This document shows, piece after piece, positions 8,620 to 18,246 of a stretch of 64,000 bases of DNA. The DNA is from Paraburkholderia sabiae. GTDB taxonomy: Bacteria > Pseudomonadota > Gammaproteobacteria > Burkholderiales > Burkholderiaceae. The notes below the pieces were generated by a model, which saw nothing but the letters and a program-made list of their open reading frames with translations, was not told the origin of the DNA and did not search any database. The first letter of the stretch is position 1; every line of letters starts with the position of its first letter. Both the position numbers and the translations under genes were made by a program. The DNA lies in assembly GCF_030412785.1 (NCBI RefSeq), contig NZ_CP125295.1, positions 5,394,001 to 5,458,000 of the forward strand, written 5' to 3'.

Positions 8620-9303
8620 TGGTTTTTTTGTCTGCGACGCAGTCGCCATTCTGGTTTTTGGTTTTGCTTCTTGCTTTTTGCTGCGCTGGCATCCGCGATT
8701 TCGTATCCGTACTTCACGCGTTGCCCCTGTGCGGGGCGGCACCTACTTTTCTTTGCCGCGGCAAAGAAAAGTAGGCAAAAGAAAGCCGCTTTTGTACCTC
8801 CGGTGCCTGCCAGCATAGCGCTGCGGCGTGCCGCAGTTGAGCCATCGTGCAGCAACGTCCGCACTCTGTAGAAAGCCCGCAGTCAACCGCGCACGGCGCG
8901 AAAACCCCACACAGTCTGGAGCACATACCGCCGCAATCAACCGAGGGCAAATTCAAAAAAACGTGCGACCGAATGTGCTCCAGGTGGATGTCATGTTTCG
9001 CGCCGCGCGCGCCTGACTGCGGGCTTTCTACGAAGTGTTTGCGTCGCTGCGCGACAGCTCAAAGAACGCGCGCCGTGCCGTTATCCAGGCGGGCACCGGA
9101 GGTTTGAAGCGGCTTTCTTTTGCCTACTTTTCTTTGCCGCTGCAAAGAAAAGTAGGTGCCGCCCCGCACAGGGGCAACGCTAGCAAACCGACACGTCAAC
9201 GCGGACGCCAGCCAAAACCAAAAATCAAAACAAAAAAACTGGCGACTGCGTCGCAGACAAAAACAAGAACCCAGAACAGCGACTGCGTCGCAGACAGCAA
9301 AAC
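8620..9303. repeat. Long palindromic intergenic element, copy B
   Basis: Complete copy filling most of the 769-bp gap between dgkA and the TetR gene. Outer arms are TCTGCGACGCAGTCGCCA-type sequences near 8630-8648, inverted near 9239-9257 and repeated again near 9282-9297. The inner core is 8720-9180 (461 bp), bounded by GTTGCCCCTGTGCGGGG and its inverse. Nested inverted blocks inside are the TTTTCTTTGC/GCAAAGAAAA pair, ACCTCCGGTGCC, GTAGAAAGCCCGCAGTCA, GGCGCGAAA and CTGGAGCACAT, each present once per arm. It begins directly at the dgkA stop with TGG plus seven T. No convincing gene lies inside. Confidence 0.9.
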
Positions 9304-9388
9304 CTCCCTCCAGAACGCTCGGTTTATAATCGTCGCACGAGCGCAAAAACCTCAAACACAGCCCACCCAAGACCCAGGCCCGGACGAC

Positions 9389-10105
9389 ATGGAACCCAAA
9401 CCTCCCCGCCGCACGCGCGAACGGATTCTCGAACTCTCGTTGAAGCTCTTCAACGAAATCGGCGAGCCGAACGTCACGACGACGACCATCGCCGAGGAAA
9501 TGGAGATCAGTCCAGGCAACCTGTACTACCACTTCCGCAACAAAGACGACATCATCAACAGCATCTTCAGCCAGTTCGAGCAGGAGATCGAAAAGCGTCT
9601 GCGTTTCCCGGAAGACCACCGCGCGACCATCGACGAAATGTGGTCGTATCTGCAATACATGGTCGATTTCACCTGGCGCTATCGTTTCCTGTATCGCGAT
9701 CTCAACGATCTGCTCGCGCGCAACCGCACGCTCGAAACGCACTTCAAGCAGATCATCAGCCATAAGGTGCGGTTCGCGAGCCAGTTCTGCGAGCAGCTCG
9801 TCGCCGATGGCGAAATGGTCGCCACACCCGACGAGATCAAGGTCATCGCGACCAACATCGGCGTGATCGCGACGTACTGGCTGTCGTACCAGTTCGTGAT
9901 GAACCCGCGCAAGTACAACGAGCAGGAAGCGATTCAGGCGGAACTGCATCAGGTCAGCGTGCAGATCGTGTCGCTGATGGCGCCGTATCTGCGCGGCCGC
10001 TCGCGCGAACTGTTCGACGATCTGGTGTCGGGCAAGCATCCGCAGCGCGTGTTCTACGACTATCTGCCGCCGCGCGAACCTCGTAACGAATCGAAGGACA
10101 GTTGA
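9389..10105 (+). CDS. TetR/AcrR-family transcriptional regulator
   Basis: 238 aa. The N-terminal TetR helix-turn-helix is clear: ERILELSLKLFNEIGEPN, TTTTIAEEMEISPGNLYYHF, then the conserved KDDII. The remainder is a helical ligand-binding domain of PhaD-like length with no recognisable ligand signature. The reading frame stays open upstream to 9035, but that part only translates repeat copy B; the ATG at 9389 begins the conserved protein. The next gene (LOG family) starts three bases after the stop, so they probably share a transcript. The regulatory target is unknown. Confidence 0.88.
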   Translation: MEPKPPRRTRERILELSLKLFNEIGEPNVTTTTIAEEMEISPGNLYYHFRNKDDIINSIFSQFEQEIEKRLRFPEDHRATIDEMWSYLQYMVDFTWRYRFLYRDLNDLLARNRTLETHFKQIISHKVRFASQFCEQLVADGEMVATPDEIKVIATNIGVIATYWLSYQFVMNPRKYNEQEAIQAELHQVSVQIVSLMAPYLRGRSRELFDDLVSGKHPQRVFYDYLPPREPRNESKDS

Positions 10106-10107
10106 AG

Positions 10108-10692
10108 ATGAAGGCAGTCTGCGTCTATTGCGGCTCATCGGACGGAGCCAAACCGCTGTATCGCGAAGCCGCCAAGGCATTCGGCCGCGCACTCGTCGCG
10201 GCGAATCTGTCGCTCGTCTACGGCGGCGGCAAGGTCGGCCTGATGGGCGTGATCGCCGATGAAGTCATGGCCGCCGGCGGCCGCGCGATCGGCGTGATCC
10301 CCGAGTTGCTCGTCAACAAGGAAGTCGGCCACAACGGTCTGTCGGAACTGCACGTCGTACCCGATATGCATCATCGCAAGAAGATGATGGCCGATCTCTC
10401 CGATGCGTTCGTCGCGATGCCCGGCGGCGCAGGCACGCTCGAAGAACTGTTCGAGGTGTTCACGTGGGCGCAGCTCGGCTATCACCAGAAAGCCGTGGCC
10501 GTGCTGAACATCGACGGCTTCTACGATCCGCTGATCTCGATGCTCGAACACACGGTGCAGGAAGGCTTCATGCGCCAGACATATTTCGACATCCTGCAGG
10601 TCGAGAGCGACCCCGCCCGTCTGATCGAAAAGCTGCAACGCTATCAGCCGCCGTCGCAGGACAAGTGGGCGGTCCAGCGCGAACGCGTCTGA
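10108..10692 (+). CDS. LOG-family protein (cytokinin riboside 5'-monophosphate phosphoribohydrolase type)
   Basis: 194 aa Rossmann-fold protein of the LOG/TIGR00730 family, whose characterised members cleave the ribose-phosphate from nucleoside 5'-monophosphates, including cytokinin precursors. The start VCVYCGSSDG, the catalytic-region HHRKKMM near residue 90 and the signature PGGAGTLEELFEVFTWAQLG near 108-127 are all present. The ATG at 10108 lies just after the TetR stop; a TTG two codons earlier overlaps that stop. In bacteria the physiological substrate is often AMP or unknown, so a plant-hormone role is only a possibility for a plant-associated genus. Confidence 0.9.
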   Translation: MKAVCVYCGSSDGAKPLYREAAKAFGRALVAANLSLVYGGGKVGLMGVIADEVMAAGGRAIGVIPELLVNKEVGHNGLSELHVVPDMHHRKKMMADLSDAFVAMPGGAGTLEELFEVFTWAQLGYHQKAVAVLNIDGFYDPLISMLEHTVQEGFMRQTYFDILQVESDPARLIEKLQRYQPPSQDKWAVQRERV

Positions 10693-10731
10693 CGCACGCC
10701 GCATCTCTCGCTACCTGAGCCGGGAGTTCAC

Positions 10732-11478
10732 ATGACGAAAGTGGTTCTGATCACGGGCGCGAGCCGCGGCATCGGCCGCGCAACCGCGCACATGCTCGGC
10801 GCGCGCGGCTGGTCGGTCGGCGTGAACTACGCGAGCAACGAAGCGGCGGCGAAAGAAGCGGCCGCCGAAGTCGGACGCGCGGGCGGACATGCGCGTCTGA
10901 TCCCGGGTGACGTCGCCGACGAAACACAAGTCGTCGCGATGTTCGATGCGCTGGAACAGGCCTATGGCCGCATCGACGCGCTCGTGAACAACGCGGGCAT
11001 CGTCGCGCCTTCAATGCCGCTCGCCGACATGGATGCCGCACGTCTGAAGCGCATGTTCGACGTCAACGTGTACGGCGCGTATCTGTGCGCGCGCGAGGCC
11101 GCGCGACGCATGTCGAAGGATCGCGGCGGGCATGGCGGCTCGATCGTGAACGTGTCGTCGGCGGCGTCGCGGCTCGGCTCGCCGAACGAATACGTCGATT
11201 ACGCGGGCTCGAAAGGCGCCGTCGATACGATGACCATCGGTCTCGCGAAGGAACTCGGCCCGCAGGGCATCCGCGTGAACGCCGTCCGCCCCGGCCTGAT
11301 CGATACCGACATCCACGCGAGCGGCGGCCGTCCGGATCGCGCAGCGGTGCTCGGCGCGCAAACGCCGCTCGGCCGCCCCGGTACCGCCGACGAAGTCGCC
11401 GAAGCGATCGTCTGGTTGCTCAGCGATGCGTCATCGTATGTGAACGGCGCGCTGCTCGATGTCAGCGCCGGCCGCTGA
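10732..11478 (+). CDS. SDR-family NAD(P)-dependent oxidoreductase
   Basis: 248 aa classical short-chain dehydrogenase/reductase. The cofactor loop is TGASRGIGRAT at residues 8-18, the structural NNAG follows near residue 87, then NVSSAASRLG with the catalytic Ser and YAGSK with the catalytic Tyr and Lys. The family ending VNGALLDVSAG is intact. It resembles glucose 1-dehydrogenase or 3-oxoacyl-ACP-reductase-like members, but the substrate cannot be inferred. GGGAG lies about eight bases before the ATG. It follows the LOG-family gene by 39 bp on the same strand. Confidence 0.9.
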   Translation: MTKVVLITGASRGIGRATAHMLGARGWSVGVNYASNEAAAKEAAAEVGRAGGHARLIPGDVADETQVVAMFDALEQAYGRIDALVNNAGIVAPSMPLADMDAARLKRMFDVNVYGAYLCAREAARRMSKDRGGHGGSIVNVSSAASRLGSPNEYVDYAGSKGAVDTMTIGLAKELGPQGIRVNAVRPGLIDTDIHASGGRPDRAAVLGAQTPLGRPGTADEVAEAIVWLLSDASSYVNGALLDVSAGR

Positions 11479-11723
11479 CGCACCTCTCCTCCCCTTTCAA
11501 GTAGATCGCGCGGCGCTTCGTCACGACGCGCCGTGCGTCGTGGCATTTCGCGCCTTTCCCCACACTCGCTGACCGATTTCGACGCCCCGGGGCATTCTTG
11601 TAACCATTCGTAATATTCGATCGATAGAATGCAACCAGCCGCTTCCGAAAGCGGCGGAATGTCGTGCGAACAAAAAGGATCGTGGCCCACGTTGCCGCGC
11701 TCCGAGGCCAGAGATCTTTCGTC

Positions 11724-13658
11724 ATGCAGCAGCAGAATCCATCGAAGCGGTGGCGCTGGGGAGCGACCGCCTTGTCAGCGCTGGCCCGCTTCATCGCCGG
11801 GCCGGCGGCACCATCCCATCCGGCTCAAGGCACCGGCGCCGATACCGCGACGCCGCTTCCCCCCGCTCCTGCCACACAACGCCTGACCCGCAGGCTCGCC
11901 GCTTCGCGCGCGGCGCGGTGGGTGATCGGCATCGCGCTCGTCTGCGCGTGGCTGCTGCCGGGCACGCTCGGTCACGATCCATGGAAGCAGGACGAGACCT
12001 ACACGTTCGGCATCGTCCAGCACATGCTCGATACGGGCGATCTCGTGGTGCCGACCAACGCGGGCCAACCCTTCGTCGAAAAGCCGCCCATCTACGACTG
12101 GGTGGCGGCAGGCACGGCATGGCTCTTCAATCGCTATCTGCCGCTGCACGATGGCGCGCGCATCGCCAGCGCCCTCTTCGGCGCGCTGACGCTGCTGTGT
12201 CTTGCGCGCTTCGCGCGGCGTTCGACGGACGCAACGCGCTGGCTCGATCTGCGCGTAATCGGTTCGCTCGCGCTGTTCGCGGGGACGCTCGTCGTCGTCA
12301 AGCATGCGCACGACATGATGACGGACGTCGCGCTGATGGCGGGCGCCGCACTGGGCTTTTGCGGACTGTTCGAACTGGTGCTATCGATGCAGAGTACCGA
12401 CAGCGATGATTCACCTCCCCACGCTGCGCCACGCGACCGACAGGCCGCCGCGATGTTCGGCGCGGGCGTCGGCATCGCGCTGATGTCTAAGGGGCTGTTC
12501 GTGCCGCTCGTGTTCGGTGCGACGCTCTGCGCTTCGATCGCGCTGTATCCGGCCTGCCGCAGCGCGCGCTTCGCCCGCGCGCTCGCGTTGGCGGCGCTGG
12601 TCTTCGCGCCCTTCGCGCTGATCTGGCCGATCTGCTTCTATCTGCGCTCCGAAGCGCTCTTCAAGGTCTGGCTGTGGGACAACAACGTCGGCCGCTTCTT
12701 CGGTTTCTCCGTGCCCGAACTGGGTTCGGAAAACGACGACCGGCTGTTCGTGCTGAAGACGATGCTCACCGTCGGCTTTCCTGTCGTGCCGCTGGCGGTG
12801 ATCGCGTTCGCCCGATTGGCGCGCAGCGGATGGCGGCAATGGCGCGAGCCGCGCATCGCGCTGCCGCTGATTTTCGCGGGGACGGGTTTCGCGGTGCTGC
12901 AAACCTCGGCGACGATCCGCGAGCTGTACATCCTGCCGTTCATCGCGCCGCTTGCGCCGCTCGCGGCGCGTGCAATCGAACGCTTGCCGCAACGTCTGCA
13001 TACCGTCTGGGACATGACGAGCCGTGCGCTGTTCGGCGTGCTCGTCGCGCTCGCGTGGGCGATCTGGTCGACGATGACCAATCCCGCCAGCAGCCGCGCA
13101 TGGCTTCACCTGCTCGGCCGCTGGCTGCCGCTCGACTGGACGCTGCCGATCCATCCCGTCGAAGTAGCCGCGGCGCTCGCGCTGACCATCGGCTGGTTGT
13201 GGCTGCTGCCGCTCGTCCGGCACGCAGGCAAATGGCGCGGCGCGCTGAGCTGGTGTGCAGGCGCGATCGTCGCGTGGGGTCTCGTCAGCACGCTGCTGCT
13301 GCCGTGGCTCGATCTCGCGAAAAGCTATCGCTCTGTGTTCGAAGATCTGCGCACGCACCTCGATGCGCAATGGAACGACAGCGATTGCATGGCGAGCCTC
13401 GGGCTCGGCGAATCGGAAGCGCCGATGCTGAAATACTTCGCTCATATCGAGCACGTGCCTGTGCAGTCGGCGGATGCTCAAACCGGTTCGGATGGCAGGG
13501 AAGCCTGCACGTGGCTGATCGTGCAGACGCGCCGTCAGAATCCGGCGCAGCCGGGAGACGGCTGGCAACTGTTCTGGTCGGGCGCGCGTCCCGGTGACAA
13601 CGATGAACTGCTGCGCGTGTTCGTGCGTACGCCGTCGGACATCGGCGGCGACGACTGA
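11724..13658 (+). CDS. GT39-family membrane glycosyltransferase (ArnT/PMT-like)
   Basis: About 644 aa polytopic inner-membrane protein with roughly 11-12 hydrophobic segments. After a cytoplasmic N-terminus, the first helix (about 70-87) leads into the periplasmic loop DPWKQDETYTFGIVQHML and then EKPPIYDW, the acidic catalytic-loop arrangement of ArnT-like transferases that use undecaprenyl-phosphate sugars. Functions in this family include adding aminoarabinose to lipid A or sugars to other envelope acceptors, but this gene is not in an arn operon. A GTG at 11664 would add 20 residues; the ATG at 11724 is the more natural start. It converges on the next gene with only 9 bp between the stops. 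Confidence 0.8.
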   Translation: MQQQNPSKRWRWGATALSALARFIAGPAAPSHPAQGTGADTATPLPPAPATQRLTRRLAASRAARWVIGIALVCAWLLPGTLGHDPWKQDETYTFGIVQHMLDTGDLVVPTNAGQPFVEKPPIYDWVAAGTAWLFNRYLPLHDGARIASALFGALTLLCLARFARRSTDATRWLDLRVIGSLALFAGTLVVVKHAHDMMTDVALMAGAALGFCGLFELVLSMQSTDSDDSPPHAAPRDRQAAAMFGAGVGIALMSKGLFVPLVFGATLCASIALYPACRSARFARALALAALVFAPFALIWPICFYLRSEALFKVWLWDNNVGRFFGFSVPELGSENDDRLFVLKTMLTVGFPVVPLAVIAFARLARSGWRQWREPRIALPLIFAGTGFAVLQTSATIRELYILPFIAPLAPLAARAIERLPQRLHTVWDMTSRALFGVLVALAWAIWSTMTNPASSRAWLHLLGRWLPLDWTLPIHPVEVAAALALTIGWLWLLPLVRHAGKWRGALSWCAGAIVAWGLVSTLLLPWLDLAKSYRSVFEDLRTHLDAQWNDSDCMASLGLGESEAPMLKYFAHIEHVPVQSADAQTGSDGREACTWLIVQTRRQNPAQPGDGWQLFWSGARPGDNDELLRVFVRTPSDIGGDD

Positions 13659-13667
13659 ACTCGCGTT

Positions 13668-14303
13668 TTAGAACGACGAACCCGGTTCGCGCAGAAACGC
13701 GATCTCTTCGTCGCTCGACTCACGGCCAAGCAGCGCATTGCGATGCGGAAAGCGTCCGAAGCGCTCGATCACCTGCGCGTGCCGCACAGCCGAGCGCGCA
13801 TACGACGGATCGAGTCCGAGCGCTTCGAGTTGCGTGTACAGACGCACGCCCTCGCGCTGACCTTCGATCGTCTCGTCATGCTCGAACGGGATGTAGGCGA
13901 ATGCGCGGTGATAGACGGTCGGCAGCAGCACGTCGCTACCCTCTTCTATCATCCGACGCGCGATGCCCAGCGCCTGCGCGTCGCCGTCGTACATGTGCGC
14001 CGTTTTCCGTCGACAGTTGCGCGTGAACTGGTCGAGCACGATCACCAGCGCCAGCGCGCCTAGCGGCGTCGTGCGCCACGCATCGAGTTCAAGCGCGAGC
14101 GCTGCTTCGATCAGCGCGCCGAAGCGCTCGCGCAGCATCGTGTCGAACGCGTCGCTGCGCTTGAACCAGCGCTTCTGATCCTTGCCGTATTCGTCCGAGC
14201 CGGGTGTACCGAACCAGCAGTCGAGCACATCGCGCGCGCGAGGATCGAGCGCGGCGTAGTCCGCGTCAGTCGAATATGCCGCCGTGTCGACGCGTACGGT
14301 CAT
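13668..14303 (-). CDS. DUF924-family protein
   Basis: About 211 aa protein of the DUF924 family, an all-helical TPR-like fold of unknown function. Recognisable blocks are DVLDCWFGTP near the N-terminus, KRWFKRSDAFD, LALVIVLDQFTRNCRR, and YIPFEHDE toward the C-terminal half. The frame stays open upstream, but the ATG at 14303 starts the conserved protein and overlaps the upstream alaX stop by four bases, indicating translational coupling. Pairing with an alanyl-tRNA editing gene gives no firm clue to its role. Confidence 0.88.
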   Translation of the reverse strand: MTVRVDTAAYSTDADYAALDPRARDVLDCWFGTPGSDEYGKDQKRWFKRSDAFDTMLRERFGALIEAALALELDAWRTTPLGALALVIVLDQFTRNCRRKTAHMYDGDAQALGIARRMIEEGSDVLLPTVYHRAFAYIPFEHDETIEGQREGVRLYTQLEALGLDPSYARSAVRHAQVIERFGRFPHRNALLGRESSDEEIAFLREPGSSF

Positions 14304-15031
14304 GCAAGCTCCAGCACCAGACGTCGCGTGCGCGCGCTTTTCTTTTCCAGCTTCGCGACGCGCAATGCACCGATTTCCTGTGTGTTGCGCACGTGCGTGC
14401 CGCCGCACGGCTGCAGATCGACGCCTTCAATGCGCAACAGACGCACGCGGCCAAGGCCCATCGGCGGCTTCACGCTCATCGTGCGCACGAGTTCGGGGCG
14501 GGCTGCCATTTCGTCGTCGGTGATCCATTGCGTCGCGACATCGTGTGCGCCGCCAACCAGTTCGGCAAGCCGTGCTTCGACATCGTCGCGCCCGATCGGC
14601 TCGACGGTCGCGAAGTCGAGGCGCGCGTACTCAGCCGTGATGCTGCAGCCGTCGACGGGATACGGCAGCACCGCGCACATCAGATGGCTCGCCGTGTGCA
14701 GGCGCATGTGGCGGTAGCGTCTCGACCAGTCGATCTCCGCCGTGAGCGGCTGGCCGGCGGCGAGTTGCACCAGCAGAGCTTCCTGGCCGGGCCCGGGAAC
14801 GTGGACGGCGTCGTCGGGCGTCGCGCCTTCGAACTTCGCCTTGCGCGTGTCGGCGATCTCGATGCGCGTGCCGTCCGCGAGCGTCAGCACGCCGGCGTCG
14901 CCCGCCTGGCCGCCGCCGAGCGGATAGAACACGGTTTGATCGAGATGAATGCCCTGCTCGTCGATCGCGGTGATGGTCGCGTCGCAGCGGGTCAGATAGG
15001 CGTCGTCGCGAAAGAGCGCGCGCGTCGTCAT
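14300..15031 (-). CDS. Alanyl-tRNA editing protein (AlaX)
   Basis: 243 aa stand-alone trans-editing factor that hydrolyses mischarged tRNA(Ala), mainly Ser-tRNA(Ala). It matches the editing domain of AlaRS. The N-terminal part has FYPLGGGQAGDAG. The zinc/catalytic site is the HTASH motif (HxxxH) near residues 104-108 plus CGGTHV near residue 205. It has no aminoacylation domain. GGAG is visible before the ATG. The gene is followed, with a four-base overlap, by the DUF924 gene. Confidence 0.9.
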   Translation of the reverse strand: MTTRALFRDDAYLTRCDATITAIDEQGIHLDQTVFYPLGGGQAGDAGVLTLADGTRIEIADTRKAKFEGATPDDAVHVPGPGQEALLVQLAAGQPLTAEIDWSRRYRHMRLHTASHLMCAVLPYPVDGCSITAEYARLDFATVEPIGRDDVEARLAELVGGAHDVATQWITDDEMAARPELVRTMSVKPPMGLGRVRLLRIEGVDLQPCGGTHVRNTQEIGALRVAKLEKKSARTRRLVLELA

Positions 15032-15181
15032 GGGGAGTCTCCTTTGCGTTGTACGTGCATCGTGCCAGCGGACATTATGCCGACGCGCGTAACGCCCGCC
15101 GCGTTCAGATCGACGCGCTCCCGACCGAACTGTACTGGCCGCTTTGACACGACGGTTTTACCGCGTGCAACACATCGCCCG

Positions 15182-15592
15182 TCAACCGGGATGATTGCGC
15201 ATCCAGTCGGCCGTATCGAAGAACGAATGCAGCAGACGCTCGCGCAGCGGCTCGGGCAGGCCGACGTCTTCCATCGCCCACGCCATGCAGCGCAGCCACT
15301 GGTCGCGCTCCACCGACGCGATCTGGAACGGCAGATGCCGCGCGCGCAGACGCGGATGACCGAAGCGGCTGATGTAGTGATCGGGGCCGCCGAGCCAGCC
15401 GCACAGGAACCAGAACAGCTTGTCGCGCGATCCTTCGAGCGTCGGCGGATGCAGCTTGCGGATGCCGGCGAAATCGGCCTCGAGGTCCATCAGGTCGTAA
15501 AAACGGTCGACGAGTTCGCGCACGCGCGTCTCGCCGCCTACGAGTTCGAAGGCCGTCGGCTGCGACGGCGCTTCGTCAATCGGATCAGTCAT
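15182..15592 (-). CDS. Group II truncated haemoglobin
   Basis: 136 aa globin of the 2-on-2 (truncated) class. Visible features are GGETRVRELVDRFYDLMD (A/B helices with a Tyr in the B10 region), LFWFLCGWLGGP in the E-helix region, the proximal-His region RARHLPFQI and the group II Trp in RDQWLRCM. Proteins of this group bind O2 and NO and are linked to oxidative or nitrosative stress. It lies on the minus strand between alaX and a large permease with no obvious functional partner. Confidence 0.9.
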   Translation of the reverse strand: MTDPIDEAPSQPTAFELVGGETRVRELVDRFYDLMDLEADFAGIRKLHPPTLEGSRDKLFWFLCGWLGGPDHYISRFGHPRLRARHLPFQIASVERDQWLRCMAWAMEDVGLPEPLRERLLHSFFDTADWMRNHPG

Positions 15593-15636
15593 ACGGGCAA
15601 AACACAGTCAAAGAGAGTTCAAGGACGGGCCTAACG

Positions 15637-18246
15637 TCACGCATCGCGCAGCGATTGCAGCGCAGGCCGCATCAACACATGACGCAAGCTAAGCCAGCCG
15701 CCGACGGCCGAGCACACGACGCCCGCCGCGATGCCCGCGGGCACGAGCCACGGGTTGAATTCGATCGAAAAATCGAACACGCGCGCCGCGAGAATGAAGC
15801 CGATCACCTGCGAGCCGACGGCCGCCATCAGACCCGACAGCGCGCCGACCACGACGAACTCGGCGACCTGCACCGCGCGCACCTGCGCGTGCGACGCGCC
15901 GAGCGCGCGCAGCAGCGCGGATTCTCGCATACGCTCGTCGCGCGTGCCCGCCAGCGCGGCGTACAGCACCAGCACGCCCGCGATCAGCGTGAACGCGAAC
16001 AGGAACTGCACCGCGCCGATCACCTGACCGATCACGCGCTGCACCTGCGCGAGAATCGGCGCGGTATCGATCGCGGTGAGGTTCGGATACTGGCCGATCA
16101 GCCCGTCGATCACGGGCCGCTGTTCGGGCGGCACATGGAAGCTCGTGATGAAGGTCGCCGGATAGTCCTTCAGCGCGGCAGGCGGCATCACGACGAAGAA
16201 GTTGACCTTGAACGAACCCCAATCGAGCTTGCGCACGCTCGTCACGGGCGCGTCGACCTGCAGGCCCGTCACGTCGAAGCGCATCGTGTCGCCGACCTTC
16301 ACGTTCAGGATTTTCGCGAGGCCCTGCTCGATCGAAATCTGCGGCTTCGTCGCGTCGCCGTACCAGTCGCCCGATACGATGCGGTTGTCGTCCGGCAGCT
16401 GCGTCGTGTACGACAGGTTGAACTCGCGATCGACGAGACGCCGCGCGTCCTCGCTCTTGTAGTCGTCGGGATTGACGGGTTTGCTGTTGATCGCGATCAG
16501 CCGGCCGCGCACCATCGGCTCGAGGTCGACGCCCGGAAAGCCGTGCGCCGACAGATAGTTCGTCACGAGATCGCGCTGGTCGGGCTGGATATCGATGATG
16601 AATTCGTTGGGCGCGTCGGGCGGCGTCGAGCGATGCCACCCTTCGATCAGATCGTTGCGCGTCATGCCGATCAGCAGCAGGCACATCAGGCCGATCGCGA
16701 GCGCGGTGATCTGCAGCGCGCTCGAATTTGCGCGCCGCTCCAGCGACGCCAGCGCGTAACGCCAGCCGATGCCGATATGAAAACGCTCGCTGCGTACGAT
16801 GCGCGCTGCGCCCCACAACGCGGCGCGCGCGAGCAGCGCGAACAGCAGCAGCCCGCCCGCGAAACCGCCCGCGACGATGCCGCCCAGCTTCAGTTCGCCC
16901 GCCGCGAGAATCAGCAAGCCCGCAAAGAGCGCTATGCCAAGCGCATACGCAGCCCACGCCGTACGCCCTTCGTCGCCCCACTCGCGGCGCAGCACGCGCA
17001 CGGGCGGCACATGCGTCAACGGCAGCAGCGGCGGCAGCGCGAAACCGATCAGCAACACGAGACCCGCCGCGATGCCTTCGAGCGCAGGCCAGATCGACGG
17101 ATAAGGCAGCGAAACGTCGATCAGACTGCCGAGCCACCAGAACAGCGCCAGATGTCCGCCGAAACCGAGCACGACGCCCGCAATCCCGCCAAGCAGACCG
17201 AGGCCCGCGAACTCGAACACGAACAGCGCGCGCAAGGTCCGCTGGCTCGCGCCGAGGCAACGCATCGCCGCGCAACTGTCCAGATGCCGGCGCATATAGC
17301 GATGCGCGGCCATCGCGATCGCGACGGCGGCCAGCAGCGCCGTCAGCAACGACACGAGCGTCAGGAAGTGGCTCGCGCGATCGAGCGTCTGTCGCACCTG
17401 CGGCTGGCCATCCTGCAGCGATTCCAGCGCGTAGCCGCGCATCTTGCCGTTATCGACGCGTTCATGCGCCCACTTCGCGAACGACGCGACGCCTTCGTCG
17501 CCGCCCGCCACCAGCAGCCGGTACGTGACGCGACTGCCGTAGCCGACCAGTCCCGTCGACGCGAGATCGTCGGCGCGCATCATCAGACGCGGCGAGAAAT
17601 TGACGAACGCGAAGCCGCGGTCCAGTTCGCGCGTGATCAGCGCGCCGATCGTGAATTCGCGCCCGCCCACTTTCACCTTGTCGCCGATGTGCGCCTTCAG
17701 CGCGTCGAGCATCTGTTGATCAACCCACACGTCGCCGGGCGGCGGAATGCCGCGCACTTCGCGATCGGGCGCGCCGGGCGTGAGCGCGATCTTCAGCTCG
17801 CCGCGCAGCGGATAGCCCGCCGATACGGCTTTCACGGCCGCGAGCCGCGACACCGGTTTCGCCGCCGTCGAGTTGACCATGCTCGGGAAAATCGCCGTCG
17901 TCGCGGTTTCGAGGCCGAGGGTTTTGGCTTTATCGACGAATTGGGTATCGACAGGATGATCGGCGCGGACGATGAAATCGGCAGCGATCATGCGCCGCGC
18001 ATCGCGCTCAAGCCCTTGATGCAGACGGTCAGCGAGAAAGCCGACGCTGGAAAGCGCGGCGACGGCAAGCACGAGCGCGAGCAGCAGCATTGTCAGTTCG
18101 CCCGCGCGCCAGTCGCGCGCCGTCATGCGCAGCGACTGATGCAGCAGATGGCCGAGCGACAGCCGATGCGCGGGGGCATGCGGCCTGCGGTGTTCGGGAG
18201 GAAGCTCGAGGGGAGCCTCGGTGGTGACGCGTTCGGCTTCGCTCAA
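15637..18246 (-). CDS. FtsX/YbbP-type ABC transporter permease
   Basis: About 869 aa inner-membrane protein of the YbbP (COG3127) family, related to LolC and MacB permeases. It has an N-terminal helix, a large periplasmic domain (about 55-250), helices with an FtsX block around 255-430, a second periplasmic domain (about 480-740) and a final FtsX block. YbbP-type permeases normally work with a YbbA ATPase and are thought to act on lipids, lipoproteins or release of envelope enzymes; no ATPase gene is adjacent. I chose the TTG at 18246 because it forms a TTGA overlap with the upstream stop, and because the next in-frame start (18321) would overlap that gene by 79 bp. Confidence 0.85.
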   Translation of the reverse strand: MSEAERVTTEAPLELPPEHRRPHAPAHRLSLGHLLHQSLRMTARDWRAGELTMLLLALVLAVAALSSVGFLADRLHQGLERDARRMIAADFIVRADHPVDTQFVDKAKTLGLETATTAIFPSMVNSTAAKPVSRLAAVKAVSAGYPLRGELKIALTPGAPDREVRGIPPPGDVWVDQQMLDALKAHIGDKVKVGGREFTIGALITRELDRGFAFVNFSPRLMMRADDLASTGLVGYGSRVTYRLLVAGGDEGVASFAKWAHERVDNGKMRGYALESLQDGQPQVRQTLDRASHFLTLVSLLTALLAAVAIAMAAHRYMRRHLDSCAAMRCLGASQRTLRALFVFEFAGLGLLGGIAGVVLGFGGHLALFWWLGSLIDVSLPYPSIWPALEGIAAGLVLLIGFALPPLLPLTHVPPVRVLRREWGDEGRTAWAAYALGIALFAGLLILAAGELKLGGIVAGGFAGGLLLFALLARAALWGAARIVRSERFHIGIGWRYALASLERRANSSALQITALAIGLMCLLLIGMTRNDLIEGWHRSTPPDAPNEFIIDIQPDQRDLVTNYLSAHGFPGVDLEPMVRGRLIAINSKPVNPDDYKSEDARRLVDREFNLSYTTQLPDDNRIVSGDWYGDATKPQISIEQGLAKILNVKVGDTMRFDVTGLQVDAPVTSVRKLDWGSFKVNFFVVMPPAALKDYPATFITSFHVPPEQRPVIDGLIGQYPNLTAIDTAPILAQVQRVIGQVIGAVQFLFAFTLIAGVLVLYAALAGTRDERMRESALLRALGASHAQVRAVQVAEFVVVGALSGLMAAVGSQVIGFILAARVFDFSIEFNPWLVPAGIAAGVVCSAVGGWLSLRHVLMRPALQSLRDA

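Noticed and set aside
8620..9303. Repeat element as an insertion sequence
   Set aside because: No transposase or inactivated transposase frame is present in any copy, and I could not identify flanking target duplications. It could still be a non-autonomous element, so I describe it as a repeat.
9035..9388. Upstream extension of the TetR reading frame across repeat copy B (peptide containing RLSFAYFSLPLQRK)
   Set aside because: The same peptide appears from every copy of the repeat in several frames and on both strands; it translates the conserved TTTTCTTTGC/GCAAAGAAAA palindrome and has no ribosome site.
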